Source: Adiantum capillus-veneris
Taxonomy: Eukaryota > Streptophyta > Polypodiopsida > Polypodiales > Pteridaceae
Direction of reading: 5' to 3'
DNA: 64,000 nucleotides
NCBI GenBank assembly: GCA_014529385.2
Contig: CM043961.1
Coordinates: 13,645,978-13,709,977 of the forward strand
The notes under the pieces were generated by a model. That model did no database searches. It worked only from the letters and a program-made list of their open reading frames with translations, and had not been told where the DNA came from. A program made the position numbers and the translations under genes. The number at the start of each line of letters is the position of its first letter. The stretch's first letter is position 1. Of the stretch, positions 54,651 through 64,000 are shown one piece after another.

Positions 54651-55256
54651 GGCATGGATTACAAATAGGGAGTGTGGATGAAAGGTGACGATGACATGGT
54701 ATGTAGCCAGCCTAAGGCACGCTCTATGAGGGAAGTTTGAATGCCATTCCTATCGCTAGACGAGCAGAGCAACCAATTAGAACGGGTTGAGATATCGGTT
54801 TGTGGGCTTTCCTGTTCCCGGAAGTGTTCTCTGAGCAAATGATATAGCTCTGATTGCAAAGGTTACAAAGAGAGGAAGAAGAATAAAGTAGTGAATTTTT
54901 AATGTTGTTGGAATAATCCCAAAAGACCTTCAAGATCAATCGACCATCTATTGCAACTCCACTCGATTATTCTCCTATTCGTGGGCCAATTGACCAAATC
55001 TAAAAACTACTATTATGGCAAGGTGAAGTGGCTACATTGATGAGTACACAATTGAAGAGGTAGAGCAAGGCCAATGAGTGTGCGTAGGATCTGACATGGT
55101 AAGAGCTACATTGAGGCAGAAACAAGAGTTGAGTTGTGCTAACAGACATAAGTTGCATTGTAGCTGAATGGGGAGCCAAATCGACCAGCTCTATCAATCA
55201 AGGCCTCAAGGTTTGTCTTTCCCTTTGGGTAAATTGCTGAGGCATCAAAGCCTCAG

Positions 55257-55660
55257 GATGGCCAAGAAGAAGACCAACCATCCACCTCCACACAAGAACC
55301 ACTAGCAGCTACGACGTAGCAAGAAGCAACACATGAAGCTGCAGGCACATCCCAGCTAGCAAGACAGGAGGAGTGGCAGTCAAATGATGAAGTGATAATA
55401 CAAGTCAATGAATATGCATATCAGATGCAGGAAATGACGGAGAGACTCCGTTCAACAGATTTAAACCGCAGCACAAAGGCCAAGGAACTAGAAATGGTGA
55501 TCGAAGCTCTTCAAGGCGAGCTCGAAGAAAGGATGATTGTCATCACTGATCTCCAAAGGCAAGTGCAACAACTCAAGGCATAAGCAGAATGGCATCAGAT
55601 AGCCAGGGATAAACAAAAAAAAGAAATGGAGGAGTTAGGTGATCTCCTCAAAAAATTTAA
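55257..55660 (+). pseudogene. Coiled-coil coding fragment, copy 1
   Basis: One frame reads QPSTSTQEPLAAT, a TAG at about 55317, then EEWQSNDEVIIQV, YAYQMQEMTERLRSTD, KAKELEMVIEALQGELEER, TDLQRQVQQLKA, a TAA at 55581, then EMEELGDLLKKFK. It is a Glu/Leu/Gln heptad-type coiled coil. GTATATTTT follows, resembling a splice donor. It could be the end of a retroelement ORF (like the coiled coil in element A) or of a host gene; no sequence match to A is evident. Confidence 0.4.
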
Positions 55661-56748
55661 GGTATATTTTAGATTAAGATACTCGCAATGAATGAGGTGC
55701 GAGATGTTATTCACTGAGATGTATTTGTAGGTCAATTGAATCTCTAGCAACAACATCAGATTCTAGTGCCTCCAATTCTCCCATCTTCTGTAGGGAAAGA
55801 CCATAAAAAATCTTTGCTTTGCAATATGGTATTTGAACACCACATTCTCAATAACTACAAAGCAATTGATTCTATCTCCCTAGTGGTTGACCATCTTAGT
55901 CTCCTATCCAACTACAAGGAAGTCGTTGAGCACTTCCCCCTTTACAAGTCCACATTGTTGGTGTCATGTGAAAGACCATAAAAAATCTTTGCTTTGCAAT
56001 ATGGTATTTGAACACCACATTCTCAATAACTACAAAGCAATTGATTCTATCTCCCTAGTGGTTGACCATCTTAGTCTCCTATCCAACTACAAGGAAGTCG
56101 TTGAGCACTTCCCCCTTTACAAGTCCACATTGTTGGCATGGATTACAAATAGGGAGTGTGGATGAAAGGTGACGATGACATGGTATGTAGCCAGCCTAAG
56201 GCACGCTCTATGAGGGAAGTTTGAATGCCATGCCTATCGCTAGACGAGCAGAGCAACCAATTAGAACGGGTTGAGATATCGGTTTGTGGGCTTTCCTGTT
56301 CCCGGAAGTGTTCTCTGAGCAAATGATATAGCTCTGATTGCAAAGGTTACAAAGAGAGGAAGAAGAATAAAGTAGTGAATTTTTAATTCTGTTGGAATAA
56401 TCCCAAAAGACCTTCAAGATCAATCGACCATCTATTGCAACTCCACTCGATTATTCTCCTATTCGTGGGCCAATTGACCAAATCTATAAACTACTATTAT
56501 GGCAAGGTGAAGTGGCTACATTGATGAGTACACAATTGAAGAGGTAGAGCAAGGCCAATGAGTGTGCGTAGGATCTGACATGGTAAGAGCTGCATTGAGG
56601 CAGAAACAAGAGTTGAGTTGTGCTAACAGACATAAGTTGCATTGTAGCTGAATGGGGAGCCAAATCGACCAGCTCTATCAATCAAGGCCTCAAGGTTTGT
56701 CTTTCCCTTTGGGTAAACTGCTGAGGCATCAAAGCCTCAGGATGGCCA

Positions 56749-57145
56749 AGAAGAAGACCGACCTTACACCTCCACACAAGAACCACCAGCAGCTACGACG
56801 TAGCAAGAAGCAACACATGAAGCTGCAGGCACATCCCAGCTAGCAAGACAGGAGGAGTGGCAGTCAAACGATGAAGATATAATACAAGTCAATGAATATG
56901 CATATCAGATGCAGGAAATGACGGAGAGACTCCGTTCAACAGATTTAAACCGCAGCACAAAGGCCAAGGAACTAGAAATGGTGAGCGAATCTCTTCAAGG
57001 CGAGCTCGAAGAAAGGATGATTGTCATCACTGATCTCCAAAGGCAAGTGCAACAACTCAAGGCATAAGCAGAATGGCATCAGATAGCTAGGGATAAACAA
57101 AAAAAAGAAATGGAGGAGTTAGGTGATCTCCTCAAAAAATTTAAG
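56749..57145 (+). pseudogene. Coiled-coil coding fragment, copy 2
   Basis: Duplicate of 55257-55660 with a few changes. It carries the same two stops, so the stops predate the duplication. Confidence 0.4.
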
Positions 57146-57570
57146 GTATATTTTAGATTAAGATACTCGCAATGAATGAGGTGCGAGATGTTATTCACTG
57201 AGATGTTGTGCACTACATTGTCGTGGAGACGTATTTGTAGGTCAATTGAATCTCTAGCAACAACATCAGATTCTAGTGCCTCCAATTCTCCCATCTTCTG
57301 TAGGGAAAGACCATAAAAAATCTTTGCTTTGCAATATGGTATTTGAACACCACATTCTCAATAACTACAAAGCAATTGATTCTATCTCCCTAGTGGTTGA
57401 CCATCTTAGTCTCCTATCCAACTACAAGGAAGTCGTTGAGCACTTCCCCCTTTACAAGTCCACATTGTTGGTGTCATGTGAACACTCTGCAATCGAAAAA
57501 TATACTTAAACACATGAAGAGACATAAAACATGTTACCGTGTCTTTGTGGGAACCATAGGTGCACTTCAT

Positions 57571-57968
57571 TGTTGCATGCACATATGCCTCGATTCTCCT
57601 TTTGGTTGCTGTCGATCAAGGCATTGTCTGGTTTAGGCCATTTTGGACTCTGCAAGGTTGGCGAGTGAACCCAAGAAAGATTGCCATACCCATTTTTCCT
57701 AGGTGTGACATAAGTATGCTTATTAAAAAAATATATCCCATGAGGCAAGCTTAGAGGATGGATAGCCAGCACTGTTGTTGCATGCACATATGCCTTGATT
57801 CTCCTTTTGGTTGCTGTCGATCAAGACATTGTCTGGCTTGGCCATTCTGGACTCTGCAAGGTTGGCGAGTGAACCCAAGAAATATTGCCATACCCATTTT
57901 GCCTAGGTGTGACATAAGTATGCTTATTAAAAAATATGTCCCATGAGGCAAGCTTAGAGGATGGACAA
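57571..57968. repeat. 205-bp tandem duplication
   Basis: 57571-57775 and 57776-57968 are near-identical (TGTTGCATGCACATATGCC to GCTTAGAGGATGGA). No coding. Confidence 0.9.
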
Positions 57969-60962
57969 CCAACATCCAAGGTTAGCGTGGATGGCCTCAA
58001 AAGTTCCTGTGAAGGACTCTATTGGCTCCCACTCTACAAAATTGGATGGGAAAATATCTACAAACATGAACATGCAATGAAAATCTTACAGTCATCAAAG
58101 CAATGTATACAGCAATAATACAAAATAGACAATGTAAGAACTTGAGAGAGGGGTGAAATTACAGCTTGCAAGAAACCTTGATGGAGCCGCTCTTGTCTCT
58201 AGCTTCAGTTAAGAAGAAACATACACATGTTGCACCTTCGCAAGACGTTTGCTATATTGGGTTTTCTTGAACTCCATGATTTTTTCCTTCCAATAATGGT
58301 GTGCTCAAGAATCCATGTGTCTCCTTGAGACCTTGTTTGTGTGTCTTGAGCTAGGCTACATTGTCACCCACATCAATCATTTGAACGCCATCGTTACCCA
58401 CCACCATCCATTGTCGTCTTGTACATTGCTGCATGAAATGGAGTCAATGACACTCCTAGGTCATCAAGTATCTAATGATTCCATGTGGATGTAGGCACAA
58501 CCTACAGACGAACACTTATAATTAATTTATGCATATCCATGTTCTCAGCTGCATAAAGAGAAAGATTATTGATGGTACAAAAATATGGTTAATGCCACTT
58601 ACTGCTATACTGCTCCACTTGCAAGTTGGCTAAATGGGGAAGATAATGTTGCAAAGCTTGAGAGGGAAGTAGATCCTCTCAGAGACCTTAATGGACATGG
58701 ATCAGGAAACTTGTTGAGGAAATAAGAGGGAAGATTTAGCAGAAGGATATGGTGCAGATCATCAGTCTTAGGTAGTGGTGTGAAGTGAGGTTCATGGAGA
58801 AATGGAGAACTTTATCTTGAGGAGAATGCAGCAAGTTTGAGGAGAATGCAATAAGCTTGAGGAGGGAAAGGAGGTTCAAACTTTTGCTATAGAGCTTTTT
58901 AATAGGATAAAGGGGCATTAAGGAAAGAGAAGCAAAATTGAGAGAGAGGGAGGGAATGATCAGCATGTTTTTGGAGGGACCGAGAGGGATGGAGAAAGGA
59001 TTGGTTTTTACCCAACTATTTAGCTAAAAGTTCATTTTTGGAATTTATAAGAGATTTTCTCTCTATATTTTATAAAAGAGTACAAGTTTGACCACTTACT
59101 TTTAGGCCCTGCCATACCCACCATTTTAGTCCACATGGCATCCACCCATTTGCCCCTTTCATAATCTCCTTTTTAATCTTATGGCAAGTAAAGAGGCCCC
59201 CTTAGACCCCATATCCTTCCTAATGGCTTGTGGGAGTGGGTAGGAGTGGCAACAACTAATAGCAAAAATGAGATCTACTAGTTTACGACAGTGGGTAAAC
59301 GATTCTATGTGGCTAGATGTTCAGGAACTAGTTATTATATGAGAGAGGGGAAACTTGGGGGGCTTCCCACTTTGCTTATGCTATCCTTTGGACACCCGAG
59401 ATTTATCCAATGAAGACTTTATAAAGTTTTTCCCCGATATGGGCTACTTTCAAGGGCTTCCCTATCTGGTTGAATGACTATATCGACTCCGTTACTACTA
59501 GGTTGGGTAGGGTGCTTTTCATTTTGAAATTGTAGCAGATAAGATTGGGATTGAATGTTAAGTTTTGTGTCCTTTGGAATATGAGCAAGCCAATTCTTAA
59601 GTACTTGGACTTGAGTATGGGCAGTTTTGGTAACTTTAAGCCAGAGTTAGCATTCCCTTCATTTTCAAATGCCTATTACAAATATCACAAAATTGTTCGT
59701 TTTGCTAAGGATTTCCATGTGCCCACAATCCGCAGGTCAAGAGAACTTGGAGATGCGTTACCAAGGTGGTCAAGTCCGATGTTGGTGTCCCTAGGTCGAG
59801 AGATAAGGCCAAAGAGTAGGACTTGTCGAGCATGGAGGTGGTTGAAGAGAAGGGTTGTCCACCATTGGAGATGCAAGAGGAACCAATTATGCTGATCGGC
59901 CTGTCTAGTAATGAGGTAAACAAAGAGATAGTTTTCTCAACAACAAAGTCACACGATAAACCATAATCGCTTGTCAATCAAGTGGGAATGATGATAATCA
60001 ATTCTAATCAACTTGGATCAAATGCAGGTGCTGATCAGAAAGGCTGAAGCTTGATCTTATCAGCCATGTTGTTCATGCTTCAGGCACAGTGACTAACATT
60101 GTTAGTTTGCTTAAATGAAAGAAAAAAAAATTAAGTTAATGGTTCTATCAGTTTTCTTTTTTTGGTGCATTATATATCTTGGACATTCGCTCGGTGGTCA
60201 AGGGGAGTGATGTGGCAAGGCTAACTCCTTGGTGGAATCCCTGAGTTAGCCTAAGTCTCCTCTTGTTGTAATTGGTCTCAAGGGTGGTACCCTTCATCAA
60301 CTGATGTATTTATTATATCTGGTAGTGTGAGGTGGGGATGTTGGTTGATTCCATGGCTCGGGTGGAGCATAGATTTCTATGTAACTTTTTTTACTTTTAA
60401 TACATATATCACTCACAATTTGTGAGTTTTGAAAGGGAAAAAAAAAGCTTTACCACCCTTCAAAGGCCTTGTAGCCCTTCAAAGAAGGGTTAATAAGATT
60501 TTTCTTTTCGAATGAAGGTTAACTTTTTAAAACTACCCTACATCTTGATTATCCAAGGGCAATCTTGAAATTTTACTTCAAATGAAAGGAAGCATACCAA
60601 AATTCCCTTCAAAGATTGGGAGTAGTGTGCAAGTACACACTATTACTAATGAGCATTTCCTGGAAAAAACAAAGATAGTAGTAGTTTTGATAGACGGTTT
60701 TTGAAAATCACACCCTTGACAGCCCCTCAACCAAGATGTAATGACCGCCGGTTTTTGAAACCGCACTGCGAGAACCAACGCCACTCAGTGGGGAACTAAA
60801 AATAAACAACAAAGAAAAATATTTTAAATTTGCCACCCCGCCACTCTCTTCCCTCCCATGCTTGCATGCAATGGGCCACCTCTCAGCTTGGCCACACTCT
60901 CTCCATCTCTCCTCCATTATCACCAGAGGACAAGCTCTCTCTCCCCTGCTTGGCCCCGCCAA

Positions 60963-60966
<4 letters not shown>
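57969..60966. other. No recognisable gene, one unassigned ORF
   Basis: Mostly featureless. Phrases near 59430-59520 (read as FPIWLNDYIDSVTTRLGR) and the open frame 59545-59895 (116 codons) hint at decayed coding sequence. The direct continuation is broken by a TAG at about 59533. Family not recognised. Confidence 0.4.
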
Positions 60967-62072
<1,106 letters not shown>

Positions 62073-62423
62073 GAGCACTCACACACGCCAATGCGCACGC
62101 ACACGTTCAAAGGAACACATGCACACCATACGCACGTACAAGAAGAAGAATGAAAAAACCAAAAGAACTCGACATCGATGAAGAAGAAACACCAAAAGCA
62201 CGAGAAGGCAACGCCAAATCAAGAAGTGACGCCGAAGGCATGCCCCGGTCGGCCCCGAAACTGGCGAACGTGCTACACCGACGCACCAGCAAAGCTCCCG
62301 ATTCACTTGTATCTTGTCCACGATGCATCTCCGCAGTAAATATCCATAGGGTAATCTATTTTCCCGGTTTCAAGTCAAAATCTTGTATAAAAACCCAATT
62401 GTATATTATCACCTCTCTCTAGG

Positions 62424-62639
62424 TGATGGTCACAAAGGCCCACCTAGGAGATATCATTTTAAAATTCTCCTAAGACAAAGCAAGGGTCAACCATCTGGGA
62501 CTCAACTCCTTGCTTTGTCTCTCCTAATTAGGGCCCTAACCTAATCAAATTATCCTAAACTAAAATGCACCTATAAAAGGGTACTAAGAGGTCACTATCA
62601 GGGGGCAATGGGGAGAGCATTTTGGGTACTTGAGCACTT

Positions 62640-62671
<32 letters not shown>

Positions 62672-62904
62672 GCGGGGGGGTGCACTTGGGAGTCAACAGT
62701 TGAGAAGGAAGCCATGCACACACCTTGACTCCAAGGGTCGCCACACACAAGAGTAGAATCTCCGTGTATATGGAATTTCCTCTAGAGAATGCACTATAGG
62801 CTCTCTATCTCTCTATCACGAGAGTCGCCATCTAGCCGAAACTAAGCTTTTTTGTAAATATCACTTTGAGTCAAGTTTCCCTCACATTCCAAGGGGTTTC
62901 CATC

Positions 62905-62990
<86 letters not shown>

Positions 62991-63143
62991 TGTGCAGTAT
63001 TTGTGCCATTTTAAATCATCGTTGTCAGTGTCCTAGCCGCTCAAATCTAGGTGGTGCTCCCTGTTCATTTCTCGTGACGAGCTCGGCGTGCATGGTCCTA
63101 GCGTAGAGGCTATCGGGGTCTGTTTTGTGCTTTGCACCCGTCA
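62424..63143 (+). repeat. Probable LTR of element F
   Basis: Starts TGATGGTCAC and ends CACCCGTCA, followed by TT and a primer-site-like sequence. TATA-like CTATAAAAGG is at 62572-62581. It contains a G run (62643-62672) and an 80-bp (CT)n at 62907-62986. The start is a guess because no second LTR lies in the window; the end is better supported. Confidence 0.45.
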
Positions 63144-63145
63144 TT

Positions 63146-63163
63146 TGGTGCCCCCATTGAGGA
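63146..63163 (+). other. Element F primer-binding-site-like sequence
   Basis: TGGTGCCCCCATTGAGGA occupies the position and spacing of the primer sites in A and B. It resembles a degenerate site for a tRNA ending in GGGCGCCA or similar (for example tRNA-Lys). The exact tRNA is uncertain. Confidence 0.4.
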
Positions 63164-63406
63164 GGGCTTCTCAAAAACCTTCAGTTTACAAGACTGAAAT
63201 GATGTGTGTCATCAATCATGGATGAATAGCTGCAAGAATTCTCCAGCTGGAGAATGGAGGAGGAGGAGACTGAAGAAGCACTGACCGCCTTCATCAAAGT
63301 GCTACTGCCAGGTTGTAGCATCATCAATATCCAAGAGGTAAGCTCCTCATCTTGCATTGCTTGTGCTAATTGAAAATCAAGAGCATCAAGTGGGAGGGAT
63401 ACGAAA

Positions 63407-63463
63407 TGTTATCACTGCTGTCAACCAAAGCATTCTATCAATGAGTGCCGACAGAGGAGGTGA
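63407..63463 (+). pseudogene. Lone Gag-type zinc knuckle of element F
   Basis: 63407-63448 encodes CYHCCQPKHSINEC, a perfect CX2CX4HX4C zinc knuckle, followed by RQRR and a stop at 63461. It lies only 260 bp after the primer-site-like sequence with no Gag core before it. This fits an element with an internal deletion. Confidence 0.6.
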
Positions 63464-63586
63464 AGAAAGAACGGTGAGTTTTGCTTTTGAAAACCGCAAC
63501 ACTCTTACGTAAATCGGATTTTGTGTAGCACCAAGTGTTTTCTCTCCAATGGTTAGAGAAGAGTTGTTAGCTACATCAATCACAAT

Positions 63587-63808
63587 GTCCAAGCCACAAA
63601 GCCTAAAGCATTTGGTGGACGTAAGTGGGCCTACGCTCTCTCTAGGCCTAGAGAGTTCAAGTGAAGTGTGACCACCCAAGCACCACTGCCGCATGTAGAG
63701 AGTCCAAGCCACAAAGCCTAAAGCATTTGGTGGACGCAAAGTGGGCCTGCGCTCTCTCTAGGCCTAGAGAGTTCAAGTGAAGTGCGACCACCCAAGCACC
63801 ACCACCGC
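63587..63808. repeat. 115-bp tandem duplication with an 18-bp palindrome in each copy
   Basis: Copies 63587-63701 and 63702-63808. Each holds the perfect palindrome CTCTCTAGGCCTAGAGAG (63638-63655 and 63754-63771). No coding. Confidence 0.9.
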
Positions 63809-64000
63809 CAATTGAGATAGACTCTTCTCGCACAGTCTGTTTTGAACCTAATATGGAGATTGTGCGGACTTCAATAGGAGGTAAAGGCATGTGGTGAAGG
63901 TGTCACCTTGTCAACACTTAAGGTATGCAACTCTAGTGATCAGAGCCTTTCCCTACACCTGACATGGATAATAACAATAGGCCGGAAGTCTTTCCTTTCC
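63809..64000. other. No recognisable feature at right edge
   Basis: Presumably the interior of element F. Nothing identifiable. Confidence 0.4.

Larger units (their letters stand above)
54651..57480 (+). repeat. 1.48-kb tandem duplication with nested 175-bp duplication
   Basis: Copy 1 is 54651-56134; copy 2 begins at 56135 and runs to about 57480. Copies are nearly identical. Copy 1 ends in two head-to-tail copies of a 175-bp segment (55796-55970, 55971-56134); copy 2 has one (from 57305). Copy 2 has about 25 extra bases near 57206-57230. This looks like unequal exchange or slippage. Confidence 0.92.

Noticed and set aside
54659-54859. 66-codon minus-strand frame duplicated at 56143-56343
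   Set aside because: Its conservation is explained by the recent tandem duplication, not by selection.
62150-62422. 90-codon frame after the AC-rich cluster
   Set aside because: No recognisable domain and it runs into the probable LTR start; not supported.

Overview
The window is plant nuclear DNA made almost entirely of transposable elements. No host gene, tRNA or rRNA gene could be supported. The evidence for a plant is a set of Ty3/gypsy elements with plant-type domain order and primer sites (tRNA-Asp and initiator-Met), an L1-like LINE with plant-type ORF1, and a chromodomain-bearing chromovirus. The nesting and the very long TC/GA microsatellites suggest a large, repeat-rich genome. The species cannot be told from this sequence.

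Positions 1-36706 are one nest. The host, element B (+ strand), is an old Athila/Tat-like gypsy element: 5' LTR end (1-1003), primer site (1006-1023), leader, gag (22162-24370), protease (25310-26353), RT and the start of RNase H. Four elements sit inside or against it: A (2638-21711, - strand, TSD CATGT), C (27491-29251, + strand, small non-coding LTR element, TSD ATCAT), D (29739-36639, - strand, complete LINE, 19-bp TSD) and E (36707-45464, + strand, degenerate chromovirus, no TSD). The rest of B (end of RNase H, integrase, 3' LTR) is not seen downstream of E.

Element A is the most interesting item. It is a 19-kb relative of B with LTRs differing at roughly 20 sites by eye. Its order is LTR, tRNA-Asp primer site, leader with long palindromes, gag, pre-protease region, protease 1, RT, RNase H, two successive linker-plus-HHCC modules, integrase core, a second retropepsin-like domain followed by Trp-containing repeats, a second palindrome array, a long coiled-coil ORF (878 codons plus a broken extension), polypurine tract, LTR. 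Gag, integrase, the second protease and the long ORF are open; RT/RNase H is frameshifted. A and B both carry long palindromes at a recurring spacing near 285 bp in the leader. The palindrome sequence differs between the two elements, and each LTR holds a degenerate copy of its own element's motif.

Positions 45465-64000 hold a LINE fragment, three tandem ~234-bp Helitron-like units, a GA-rich complex satellite, an inverted-repeat-flanked duplication, a 1.48-kb tandem duplication with a coiled-coil fragment, dense TC/AC microsatellites, and near the right edge a probable LTR with a primer-site-like sequence and a lone gag zinc knuckle. Long stretches there hold nothing I can recognise.
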